12,768 bases of DNA from Chitinophagaceae bacterium (GTDB lineage: Bacteria; Bacteroidota; Bacteroidia; Chitinophagales; Chitinophagaceae), in NCBI GenBank assembly GCA_019454915.1, contig JACFNM010000093.1, positions 1 through 12,768 of the forward strand, given 5' to 3'. Shown here in pieces: positions 1 through 7,024 of this stretch; the stretch's first letter is position 1, and each line of letters opens with the position of its first letter. Under the pieces are notes generated by a model. The model worked only from the letters and a program-made list of their open reading frames with translations, did not search any database and had not been told where the DNA came from. Made by a program: the position numbers and the translations under genes.

Positions 1-376
1 TAGCGAGCAGTAATTTCATATGAAGGCGCCTGGAAAGAAGACTGGTAAAATCAAAATGAACCGCAGGGTGTTCTTCCAGCAATTGTTGGAAGGCAGAGTA
101 TTTCAGCCGGTAAAGCGTGGAGTTTTCTTCCGCCACCGCAGTCACATCATACAGATGGTTTCCGAATAGCGGCGATTCACCTATACTGTCACCCTGTGCC
201 AGCATTTCATGGATAAACTCCTTTCCTTCTTCATCAATATGTACCCATTTTACCAGACCGGTCTTCAATTGTAAATAAAATACAGACTGTTCTCCTTCCC
301 TGTAAATGATTTCTCCTTTATGGACGTCCTTCACCGTGGCGCCATATTTCAACAATAGTTCCGGCTGTATCATCAT
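1..376 (-). CDS. Crp/Fnr-family transcriptional regulator (N-terminal part, cut by window edge)
   Basis: The reading frame is open from ATG at 376 to the window edge, giving 125 residues; a second ATG follows directly at 373. The visible part is a cyclic-nucleotide-binding-type beta-roll (about residues 10-100) with GEIIYREGE at 21-29 and GDSIGESPLFG at 62-72, then the start of the long dimer helix. The DNA-binding helix-turn-helix should lie outside the window. The stretch at 76-82 (YDVTAVA) lacks the Arg-Ser pair that binds cAMP in E. coli CRP, and no cysteine is present, so neither cAMP sensing nor an FNR-type Fe-S cluster is supported. It diverges from the nos cluster across a 189-bp intergenic region, so control of nos in response to oxygen or nitrogen oxides is a reasonable inference, not shown. 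No Shine-Dalgarno site precedes the start. Confidence 0.85.
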   Translation of the reverse strand, partial: MMIQPELLLKYGATVKDVHKGEIIYREGEQSVFYLQLKTGLVKWVHIDEEGKEFIHEMLAQGDSIGESPLFGNHLYDVTAVAEENSTLYRLKYSAFQQLLEEHPAVHFDFTSLLSRRLHMKLLLA

Positions 377-433
377 AGTATAGGTCGAAATTAGTTATAT
401 TAATACCGCTGTCATCTTCTTTTTATCCTTACC

Positions 434-445
434 TGATATGTATCA
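434..445. promoter_or_regulatory. FNR/CRP-like palindrome in the regulator-nos intergenic region
   Basis: TGATATGTATCA contains TGAT-N4-ATCA, the inner core of the FNR consensus TTGAT-N4-ATCAA; only the two outermost bases differ. It lies 58 bp from the regulator start and about 120 bp from the cytochrome start. A poorer half-matching site (TTGAT then CTCAT) is at 455-468. This is a motif match only. The neighbouring Crp/Fnr gene makes it a plausible binding site for that or a related regulator. Confidence 0.4.
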
Positions 446-502
446 TGCCTCTTTTTGATCATCCTCATTTCATTATTCCTCAAGTTACTCAACATTTGCA
501 AT

Positions 503-527
503 ATGATTTCACTCATATAATATATGA
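503..527. promoter_or_regulatory. Overlapping palindromes upstream of the nos cluster
   Basis: Two symmetrical sequences overlap here: ATGA-N6-TCAT at 503-516, with Crp-like spacing, and TCATATA-A-TATATGA at 513-527, a perfect 7-bp inverted repeat around one base. They lie 39-63 bp before the cytochrome ATG. A fair -7 element, TAATCTTG (539-546, one mismatch to TAnnTTTG), follows, but no good -33 box is spaced to it, as would fit an activator-dependent promoter. Function is inferred. Confidence 0.35.
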
Positions 528-565
528 AATTTACTTGGTAATCTTGTGCCAATAAAAATATTTGT

Positions 566-1045
566 ATGAAAAAATTAATTGTAACGAGCATTATTGCTTT
601 TTCTATCTATGCCTGCAGCAATCCCGGTTCCGAGAACAAAGATGGTTCTTCACAATCTAAGGTAAATAAAGAACTTACTGCTGACGGGAATCCCAGTTAT
701 GACCCCAAGAGAGGCGAGGGTAAATTTGAAAACATAGAACTTCCGGCTACGCTGGATGTTGCTATGGCTCAAAGCGGGAAGCAAATTTATGAGGTAAAAT
801 GTGCCAGTTGCCACAAACTCTCCGATGAAAGGCTGGTAGGACCAGGATGGAAAGGCGTTAGTACCAAACACAAACCCGAGTGGATCATGAACTTCATAAC
901 CAATCCGGATGCGATGATAGACCAGGATCCGGAATTACAGGCTCAATTAGAAATATGTCTCGTTCGTATGCCTGACCAGAATCTCAGCGATGATGATGCA
1001 AGACATCTGCTGGAATTTATGCGTCAGAACGATGGGGTTCAATAA
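566..1045 (+). CDS. Monohaem cytochrome c lipoprotein of the nos cluster
   Basis: This 159-aa protein starts with a lipoprotein signal ending in IYAC (Cys17), so it is probably lipid-anchored facing the periplasm. After a low-complexity, Ser/Lys/Asn-rich linker (18-60) comes a class I cytochrome c domain with the haem-binding CASCH at 79-83. A likely distal Met ligand is M135, in the typical RMPDQNLSDDDA context. Lone cytochromes of this kind next to clade II nosZ are taken to donate electrons to NosZ; that role fits here because this NosZ carries no haem domain of its own. It is the first gene of the nos cluster, 36 bp before nosZ, with no Shine-Dalgarno site in that gap. The family is certain; the exact electron-transfer partner is inferred. 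Confidence 0.9.
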   Translation: MKKLIVTSIIAFSIYACSNPGSENKDGSSQSKVNKELTADGNPSYDPKRGEGKFENIELPATLDVAMAQSGKQIYEVKCASCHKLSDERLVGPGWKGVSTKHKPEWIMNFITNPDAMIDQDPELQAQLEICLVRMPDQNLSDDDARHLLEFMRQNDGVQ

Positions 1046-1081
1046 GTCGTTTTCATTCTTTATTTAAAATATATCTTTAAT

Positions 1082-3076
1082 ATGAAACTTGCACAAAGTA
1101 CCTTGGTGGCTGTTGCCTTTGCCACACTGTTTGGCGGCATCAATGCCTGTAAACCCAAAAGCGCCGGAACTGCTGTAAGCGGCAATGCTGCTGAGAAAGT
1201 GTACGTTCCACCAGGCAAATACGATGAATTCTACAATTTCGTTTCCGGTGGATTCAGTGGACAGCTATCTGTTTATGGACTGCCCTCCGGCAGGCTGCTT
1301 CGCGTAATCCCCGTCTTCTCTTTAGACCCCGAAAAGGGATGGGGTTTTAGTGAAGAAACCAAACCCATGCTGAACTCGTCGCATGGCTTCGTTCCCTGGG
1401 ATGACCTCCACCACGTAAACATGTCGCAAACAGATGGTGAAATTGACGGTCGCTGGGTATTTGTGAATGGTAACAACACACCGCGTATTGCCCGGGTTGA
1501 CCTCAAGACCTTCCGGACAGCGGAAATTCTTGAACTGCCTAATACCGGGGGAAACCACTCCTCTCCGTTTATTACTGAAAATACGGAATACGTGGTTGCG
1601 GGTACGCGCTTTAGCGTTCCCCCGGATAACAGCAATGGAGATGTACCCATTAATACTTACAAACAAAACTTTAAGGGTAATGTGACCTTCGTGAGTGTTA
1701 ATAAGGATGACGGCAATATGGAGATTGCTTTCCAGATTGAAACGCCCGGGGTGAACTTCGACCTGAGCCATGCCGGTAAAGGGCCTTCACACGGTTGGTT
1801 CTTCTTCTCCACCTATAATACCGAAGGCGCCAATACACTTTTGGAAGTAAACGCTTCCAAGAATGATAAGGATTTCATCATGGCCGTGAATTGGAAAAAA
1901 GCGGAGGAGTATCTGAAAGCCGGAAAAGGAAAGAAGGTTCCGGTGAGGTATGCGCACAACAAGTTTGATGAAGAAACGCATACGGCCTCTTCCGAGATAC
2001 TGAAAGAAGTGACTGTACTGGATTCGCGTGAATTAGAGGGACTTTGTTACTTTATCCCCTGCCCCAAATCACCGCATGGTTGCGACGTAGACCCCACGGG
2101 TGAATACATTGTTGGTAGCGGAAAATTAGCGGCACTGATTCCGGTATTCTCATTTACCAAGATGATTAAAGCCATTGAGGCAAAAGACTTTGAGGGAACA
2201 TACGGTAATATCCCTGTGATTAAGTACGAATCTGCGCTGCACGGAGAAGTACAAAAGCCGGGGTTAGGACCTTTGCATACCGAATTTGACGGTAAAGGGA
2301 ATGCCATCACCTCTATGTTTGTATCGTCCGAACTGGTTAAATGGAATATCAAAGACTTGCAGGTGGTTGATCGTGTGCCCACTTATTATTCTGTTGGTCA
2401 CCTGATGATTCCGGGCGGAGACTCCAGAAAACCGGACGCAAAGTACGTAGTGGCTTACAATAAAATTACCAAAGACAGGTATCTGCCAACCGGTCCTGAA
2501 CTTTCTCAAAGCGCCCAGTTGTTTGATATCTCCGGCGATAAGATGCAATTGATATTAGACTTCCCCACTATTGGTGAGCCTCACTACGCTCAGGCAGTGC
2601 GGGCAGAAAAAGTCAGGGATAACTCTGTCAAGATATTCAAAATTGAAGACAATAAGAACCCTTACGTAACCAAAGGAGAGAATGAAACAAAAGTGGTGCG
2701 TGAAGGTAACAAGGTGCATGTATACATGACCGCTATCCGTTCTCACCTCACACCGGATAATATTGAAGGTGTTCGCCTGGGCGATGAAGTCTATTTCCAT
2801 GTAACCAACCTCGAACAAGATTGGGATGTGCCCCATGGATTTGCTGTGAAAGGAGCTGATAATGGAGAGTTGCTCATCATGCCTGGTGAAACAACTACTT
2901 TGAAGTGGGTTCCGGATCGCGTGGGTATATTCCCCTTCTATTGTACAGACTTCTGTAGTGCATTGCACCAGGAGATGCAGGGATATATCAGGATTTCACC
3001 CGCAGGAAGTAAAGTACCGCTCTCTTTCAGTACGGGTACTAACCTGCCGGATGTTGATGTTCCGGCCGGTCAATAA
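1082..3076 (+). CDS. nosZ: Nitrous oxide reductase, clade II (Sec-dependent)
   Basis: This 664-aa periplasmic copper enzyme reduces N2O to N2. It has a Sec-type signal instead of the twin-arginine signal of clade I NosZ, and the signal ends in INAC (Cys23), so it may be a lipoprotein. The seven-bladed propeller that carries the CuZ cluster fills most of the chain. Candidate CuZ histidines are H110/H111 (DLHHVNMS), H159, H237 (SHG), H332 (SPHG), H399 (LHTEF) and H440 (GHL); I did not align them one by one to a known structure. The C-terminal cupredoxin domain holds the full CuA set: H585 (VPHGF), C621, C625, H629 and M632 in CTDFCSALHQEM. No CxxCH is present, unlike NosZ of Wolinella. A strong hairpin follows the stop codon. 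The absence of nosR nearby agrees with clade II. Confidence 0.97.
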   Translation: MKLAQSTLVAVAFATLFGGINACKPKSAGTAVSGNAAEKVYVPPGKYDEFYNFVSGGFSGQLSVYGLPSGRLLRVIPVFSLDPEKGWGFSEETKPMLNSSHGFVPWDDLHHVNMSQTDGEIDGRWVFVNGNNTPRIARVDLKTFRTAEILELPNTGGNHSSPFITENTEYVVAGTRFSVPPDNSNGDVPINTYKQNFKGNVTFVSVNKDDGNMEIAFQIETPGVNFDLSHAGKGPSHGWFFFSTYNTEGANTLLEVNASKNDKDFIMAVNWKKAEEYLKAGKGKKVPVRYAHNKFDEETHTASSEILKEVTVLDSRELEGLCYFIPCPKSPHGCDVDPTGEYIVGSGKLAALIPVFSFTKMIKAIEAKDFEGTYGNIPVIKYESALHGEVQKPGLGPLHTEFDGKGNAITSMFVSSELVKWNIKDLQVVDRVPTYYSVGHLMIPGGDSRKPDAKYVVAYNKITKDRYLPTGPELSQSAQLFDISGDKMQLILDFPTIGEPHYAQAVRAEKVRDNSVKIFKIEDNKNPYVTKGENETKVVREGNKVHVYMTAIRSHLTPDNIEGVRLGDEVYFHVTNLEQDWDVPHGFAVKGADNGELLIMPGETTTLKWVPDRVGIFPFYCTDFCSALHQEMQGYIRISPAGSKVPLSFSTGTNLPDVDVPAGQ

Positions 3077-3084
3077 TATCCCTT

Positions 3085-3139
3085 AACGGAATGCTGTGAC
3101 CGGTTTGTAATAACCCGGAACGGCATTCCGTTCTTTTTT
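3085..3139 (+). terminator. Hairpin with T-run between nosZ and the nosL fusion
   Basis: A perfect 10-bp stem (AACGGAATGC at 3085-3094 with GCATTCCGTT at 3123-3132) is followed by CTTTTTT (3133-3139). The 28-nt loop has its own short CCGG/CCGG pairing. It has the form of an intrinsic terminator. As the same-strand assembly genes continue 72 bp later without an obvious new promoter, it probably acts as a partial terminator or 3'-end stabiliser that favours the cytochrome-nosZ message. Confidence 0.75.
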
Positions 3140-3210
3140 ACGCTTACCCGTGAAAATATCCGAAAAGGCTGAACCATCGTGCTACCGGAGAAAAATAAAA
3201 TACTAAAAAG

Positions 3211-4230
3211 ATGAAAAAACAAAAGATTAATGGAACTATCCGGGTTATCATAGCCATTAGCGCCATTGCTTTATTTGCTGTTAATTATCTGCCTATCTGG
3301 CAAATTGATTTGGACGCCCCCCAGTATCCCGAAGGACTGGAACTATATATTTACGCCAGTAAGCTCGCGGGCAACGTGGATATCATTAATGGGTTGAATC
3401 ACTATATCGGTATGAAGACCCTTCACACGGAGGATTTTATCGAATTCAAGGTTCTCCCCTATCTGATTAGTCTTTTTAGCCTGCTGATTTTAATCACAGC
3501 CATTACCGGAAGCCGTAAGATGCTTTACACTGTTTTTATTCTTTTCGTCATTTTTGGAATCGTGGCGATGGTTGATTTTTGGAAGTGGGAATATGACTAT
3601 GGGCATAACCTGGATCCACACGCAGCCATTAAAGTACCGGGAATGGCCTATCAACCCCCGTTGATTGGATTCAAGCAACTGCTTAATTTCGGCGCTTATT
3701 CCATACCTGCCTCCGGAGGGTGGATATTTATAGGTACGGGTGTAGTACTGCTTGCGTGCAGTGGACTGGAATTTCGCAAGCAAAAAAAAAATAAACTCAG
3801 TTCCTCAGCAGCCCTTGCGGTAGCTTTTTTTTCACTCTTTGCTTTTAGCTCATGCGAGTCCGGGCCCCAGCCCGTTAAGGCAGGCATCGATCAGTGTGCA
3901 TATTGTAAGATGGGCATAAGTGATTTGCGGTTCCCCTGCGAAGTGATAACCCAGAAAGGTAAGCTCTATAAGTTTGACGACATTCATTGTATGCTCGAAT
4001 TCGTCAATTCGCCGGAATGGGACAAAAATAATGTTAAGAATTACTATCTCACCGACTTCAGCCAGCCGGGACAATGGCTTCCTGCTGAGAATGCACTACT
4101 TTTAAAAAGTGAGGAATTAAAGAGCCCAATGGGGGGTAATATAGCCGCTTTCTCTAACGAAGCGGGAATAAAAGCCGCTATGAAAACCTTTAACGGAGAG
4201 CAGGTGACCTGGAAGGATTTGATTCTATAA
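3211..4230 (+). CDS. nosL: Membrane domain fused to NosL copper-delivery lipoprotein domain
   Basis: This 339-aa protein has two parts. Residues 1-190 form a membrane domain with four likely helices (about 11-29, 83-100, 104-122, 168-186) and a loop containing YPEGLEL and NHYIGMKTL. A Lys-rich stretch (RKQKKNK, 189-195) and a fifth hydrophobic segment ending in a lipobox-like FSSC (Cys215) follow, then a NosL domain (about 220-339) with CAYCKM at 229-234 and HCM at 259-261. NosL binds Cu(I) and helps supply copper to NosZ. With the N-terminus inside, five helices place the NosL domain in the periplasm, as needed. NosL is usually a separate lipoprotein of 150-190 aa; the membrane part resembles a separate protein I recall next to nosL in related clusters (recollection, not searched). 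The joint contains A10 (3782-3791) and T8 runs. The start is the first ATG; no strong ribosome site is seen. Confidence 0.88.
   Translation: MKKQKINGTIRVIIAISAIALFAVNYLPIWQIDLDAPQYPEGLELYIYASKLAGNVDIINGLNHYIGMKTLHTEDFIEFKVLPYLISLFSLLILITAITGSRKMLYTVFILFVIFGIVAMVDFWKWEYDYGHNLDPHAAIKVPGMAYQPPLIGFKQLLNFGAYSIPASGGWIFIGTGVVLLACSGLEFRKQKKNKLSSSAALAVAFFSLFAFSSCESGPQPVKAGIDQCAYCKMGISDLRFPCEVITQKGKLYKFDDIHCMLEFVNSPEWDKNNVKNYYLTDFSQPGQWLPAENALLLKSEELKSPMGGNIAAFSNEAGIKAAMKTFNGEQVTWKDLIL
3782..3833 (+). other. Homopolymer tracts (A10 and T8) at the NosL fusion joint
   Basis: Ten consecutive A (3782-3791) lie in the Lys codons between the membrane domain and the NosL signal-like segment, and a run of eight T lies just downstream, within 3825-3833. 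Reading in the -1 frame from the A tract meets TAA at 3792-3794 at once. Tracts of this length are known substrates for polymerase or ribosome slippage, and hence for variable products. Slippage here is inferred from the sequence alone. Confidence 0.6.
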
Positions 4231-4268
4231 AACAGAGATAACCAAGCATAGGGAGTGTGATCAATGAT

Positions 4269-5513
4269 ATGAAGAAGAATGTATTATTACTGGGGTTCGT
4301 ATTTTTCTTAATCAGTAACCAACCAATATTTTCTGAAACCATCAGGGTAGGATATGGTCAAAAAATTACCCGAATACAGGAGGGTATTGATTTGTCCAAA
4401 CCGGGCGATACTCTGCTGGTAACCGAAGGAACCTATCGCCAGGGGAATATTATTATTAATAAGCCACTGGTTATAAAAGGCATTAATCATCCGGTAATTG
4501 ATGGTGAATACAAATATGAGCTCTTCTCCATAAAATCTCCCTACGTCACCGTTGAAGGATTCAATGTTCAACACTCAGGACATTCGTCCATGGTAGACAT
4601 CGCGGGGATAAAAATCTACAACACGCATCACGTTACAATTGCCAATAATATTCTCGTAGATAATTTTTTTGGCATTTATTCACAGCAGAGTCAGCGCTGT
4701 ATCATAAAAAATAATCAGGTTTCTGCTACAACCACAGCAACCGAACGTTCCGGCAACGGAATTCATTGCTGGAAAAGCGATAGCATCCACATCTATAACA
4801 ATAAGGTTTCCGGGCACCGCGATGGTATCTACCTCGAATTTGTGACCCACTCGCCGGTTGAGAAGAATGACATTCAGAACAATAACCGGTATGGATTACA
4901 TTTCATGTTCGCGCATAACAACACCTATTCAGAAAATATTTTCCGGCACAATGGAGCCGGCGTTGCGGTAATGTACACCCGAAATGTAGTCATGAAAAAC
5001 AACCGGTTTGAAGATAACTGGGGAGACGCCGCTTACGGACTGCTCTTAAAAGAGATCAACGATGGCGTTATAGAAGGCAATCACTTCGAAGGCAATACCA
5101 GCGGAATTTTTATGGACGGCTCCACCCGGATTGATATGCAAAAAAATACGTTCAAAGGGAACGGATGGGCTATAAAAATGCAGGCAAGCTGTATGGATGT
5201 AAATCTGGAAAAGAACAACTTTATCGGCAATACTTTTGACGTGGGTACCAATGGGTCGCTCGTTTTAAACACATTTAAAAATAATTACTGGGATAAGTAC
5301 GAAGGATATGATTTGAATAAAGATAGGATCGGAGATATTCCATACCGGCCTGTGAGTATGTATTCCATGATTGTGGAAAGGAACCCGCCGGCCATGATGT
5401 TGTTTCGGAGCTTCATAACCACTCTGCTTGATAAAACAGAAAAAGTACTCCCAAGTCTTACACCGGAAAATCTGAAAGATGAGTATCCGCTTATGAAACC
5501 TTTGCCATTATGA
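4269..5513 (+). CDS. nosD: NosD, periplasmic beta-helix maturation protein
   Basis: The product has 414 aa from this ATG. An in-frame GTG lies at 4257, but the ATG is preferred because it gives a clean signal peptide (MKKNVLLLGFVFFLIS...SE) and because AGGGAG at 4250-4255 would be too close to the GTG. The exported chain is a right-handed parallel beta-helix of the CASH/NosD type with many Asn-rich turns (NNKVSG, NNNRYG, EDNWGD, EGNTSG). Near the end is the NosD hallmark NYWDKYEGYDLNKD...GDIPYRP at about 339-361. NosD works with the NosFY transporter in assembling the CuZ centre of NosZ, probably through sulfur and copper supply. The stop overlaps the nosF start by four bases (ATGA), so the two are translationally coupled. 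A hydrophobic stretch near the C-terminus (MMLFRSFITTLL) may touch the membrane. Confidence 0.95.
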   Translation: MKKNVLLLGFVFFLISNQPIFSETIRVGYGQKITRIQEGIDLSKPGDTLLVTEGTYRQGNIIINKPLVIKGINHPVIDGEYKYELFSIKSPYVTVEGFNVQHSGHSSMVDIAGIKIYNTHHVTIANNILVDNFFGIYSQQSQRCIIKNNQVSATTTATERSGNGIHCWKSDSIHIYNNKVSGHRDGIYLEFVTHSPVEKNDIQNNNRYGLHFMFAHNNTYSENIFRHNGAGVAVMYTRNVVMKNNRFEDNWGDAAYGLLLKEINDGVIEGNHFEGNTSGIFMDGSTRIDMQKNTFKGNGWAIKMQASCMDVNLEKNNFIGNTFDVGTNGSLVLNTFKNNYWDKYEGYDLNKDRIGDIPYRPVSMYSMIVERNPPAMMLFRSFITTLLDKTEKVLPSLTPENLKDEYPLMKPLPL

Positions 5514-6214
5514 TTATTACCAGTAACGTATCGAAGAAATTCGGAAAACTGAAAGCATTGGATAGTGTTTCTGTAACCTGCAACCGGGGTGAATGTATCG
5601 CATTAATCGGCCCGAATGGAAGCGGAAAAACCACGCTGGCAAAAACCATCTTAGGGATGGTGGTGCCGGATAGCGGGTTCATCACTTTTAACGGTAAGAA
5701 TATTCTGCACAACTGGGATTATCGGAAAGATATCGGCTATATGCCCCAAATTGGAAGATATCCTGAAAACATGACGATCGGCCAGATATTGGATATGATG
5801 CGCGATATCCGACACACAAAGGGCAGTCAAACTGATGAAGAACTGATAGAAACCTTCGGGCTGAATACCATGATGCAGAAACGCATGCGAACGCTTTCCG
5901 GAGGAACCCGGCAAAAAGTGAGCGCCTCTCTGGCCTTTATGTTCAATCCTTCCGTTTTAATCTTAGACGAACCCACTGCGGGTTTGGACCCTGTGGCATC
6001 CGGTATCCTGAAAAAGAAAATCGTTGCAGAAAAAGAAAAAGGGAAATTGATTATCATTACCTCTCATGTATTGAGCGAACTGGATGATCTGGTCACCCAG
6101 ATAATTTATATGCAGGAAGGGAGACTCAAATTTCACAAGAGCATACAGGCGCTGCACGCAGATACCGGAGAAACCCAACTTACCCGGGCAATTGCCAGTA
6201 TCATGATAAATTAA
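5510..6214 (+). CDS. nosF: NosF, ATPase subunit of the NosDFY ABC transporter
   Basis: This 234-aa ABC ATPase has all nucleotide-binding motifs: Walker A GPNGSGKTT (34-42), Q-loop Gln80 (YMPQ), signature LSGGT (129-133), Walker B VLILDE (149-154), D-loop GLDP and H-loop His186 (ITSH). It has no membrane segment and should sit on the cytoplasmic side of NosY, driving the NosDFY maturation complex for NosZ. It overlaps nosD by four bases (ATGA) and is followed after six bases by nosY. Assignment as NosF rests on the motifs plus position between nosD and nosY; alone it would only be called an ABC ATPase. Confidence 0.95.
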   Translation: MIITSNVSKKFGKLKALDSVSVTCNRGECIALIGPNGSGKTTLAKTILGMVVPDSGFITFNGKNILHNWDYRKDIGYMPQIGRYPENMTIGQILDMMRDIRHTKGSQTDEELIETFGLNTMMQKRMRTLSGGTRQKVSASLAFMFNPSVLILDEPTAGLDPVASGILKKKIVAEKEKGKLIIITSHVLSELDDLVTQIIYMQEGRLKFHKSIQALHADTGETQLTRAIASIMIN

Positions 6215-6218
6215 GGAG
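6213..6218 (+). promoter_or_regulatory. Ribosome binding site of nosY
   Basis: AAGGAG overlaps the last two bases of the nosF stop codon and lies two bases before the nosY ATG. It supports the chosen start and tight coupling to nosF, and stands out in a window where most genes lack such a site. The spacing is shorter than the usual optimum. Confidence 0.55.
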
Positions 6219-6220
6219 CA

Positions 6221-6988
6221 ATGAAGAAAATTGTCAAATACGTTATCGTTGATATTTTAAGGAATAAGATCGTTATTGCCTACACGGCATTTTTACTGGT
6301 AATGTCGCTGAGTGTATTTAATCTCGAGGACAACGCTTCCAAAGGTCTGCTGAGCCTGCTGAACGTAATACTGCTCATCGTACCGCTGGTCAGCATCGTA
6401 TTTTCTACCATATACATGTACAACAGCTCGGAATTTATAGAACTCCTGGTAAGTCAGCCCCTCAGAAGGAAGACCATTTGGCTGAGCCTGTTTTCAGGGC
6501 TTACCGTTGCGCTATCCCTTTCCTTCTTTATAGGGGCCGGAATACCGATACTATTGTACCAGCCAACGGGCACCGGTATCATGATGCTGACTGCAGGCAT
6601 ATTACTTTCGGTCATATTCGTTGCCATCGCCCTGTTAGCTTCTGTCACCACGCGCGACAAGGCAAAAGGAATTGGTAAGGTCATCCTCTTATGGCTTTAT
6701 TTCGCCCTGTTGTTCGATGGACTGGTTCTATTCCTGCTGTTTCAATTTGCCGATTACCCCCTGGAAAAAGCAATGGTGGGGGTGAGCGCCCTTAATCCCG
6801 TTGATTTGAGCAGAATATTGATTTTGTTGCAAATGGACGTTTCAGCCCTCATGGGATATACCGGGGCTATTTTCCGGAACTTCTTCGGCACCCAATCCGG
6901 AATCACCATCGCCTTTCTTGTCCTTGTCCTTTGGTTTGTGGTTCCCTTATGGCTGTCCCTGAGAAAGTTCAGGTCGAAGGATCTGTAA
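6221..6988 (+). CDS. nosY: NosY, permease subunit of the NosDFY ABC transporter
   Basis: This 255-aa polytopic membrane protein has about six hydrophobic segments (near 16-33, 42-66, 88-112, 119-140, 152-173 and 228-247), which fits the ABC-2 type permease NosY. The cytoplasmic stretch LVSQPLRRKTIW (76-87) and the motif GVSALNPVDLSRI (187-199) agree with that family as I know it. It would form the membrane channel of the NosDFY complex that helps mature the copper centre of NosZ. It is the last nos gene recognised here. A promoter and a structured region start four bases after its stop, and no classical terminator is seen directly behind it. Confidence 0.93.
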   Translation: MKKIVKYVIVDILRNKIVIAYTAFLLVMSLSVFNLEDNASKGLLSLLNVILLIVPLVSIVFSTIYMYNSSEFIELLVSQPLRRKTIWLSLFSGLTVALSLSFFIGAGIPILLYQPTGTGIMMLTAGILLSVIFVAIALLASVTTRDKAKGIGKVILLWLYFALLFDGLVLFLLFQFADYPLEKAMVGVSALNPVDLSRILILLQMDVSALMGYTGAIFRNFFGTQSGITIAFLVLVLWFVVPLWLSLRKFRSKDL

Positions 6989-6991
6989 TTA

Positions 6992-7022
6992 TTGGTTTTC
7001 AGAAAATAATTGCTTATATTTG
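6992..7022 (+). promoter_or_regulatory. Bacteroidota-type promoter just after nosY
   Basis: TTG at 6992-6994 and a perfect TAnnTTTG (TATATTTG, 7015-7022) are separated by 20 bp, which fits the -33/-7 consensus of the Bacteroidota housekeeping sigma factor. Transcription would start at about 7028, giving a leader of about 240 nt before the ORF at 7270, or an independent RNA. Confidence 0.55.
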
Positions 7023-7024
7023 TA

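Noticed and set aside
1273..2968. Several minus-strand ORFs of 94-149 codons inside nosZ
   Set aside because: They are antisense shadows of a strongly coding gene with intact NosZ motifs; none has family features or start signals.
3782..3791. The A10 tract as a sequencing error hiding two separate genes
   Set aside because: The frame continues cleanly through both domains and no start codon for a separate NosL is seen near the joint. An error cannot be excluded, but the sequence as given encodes a fusion.
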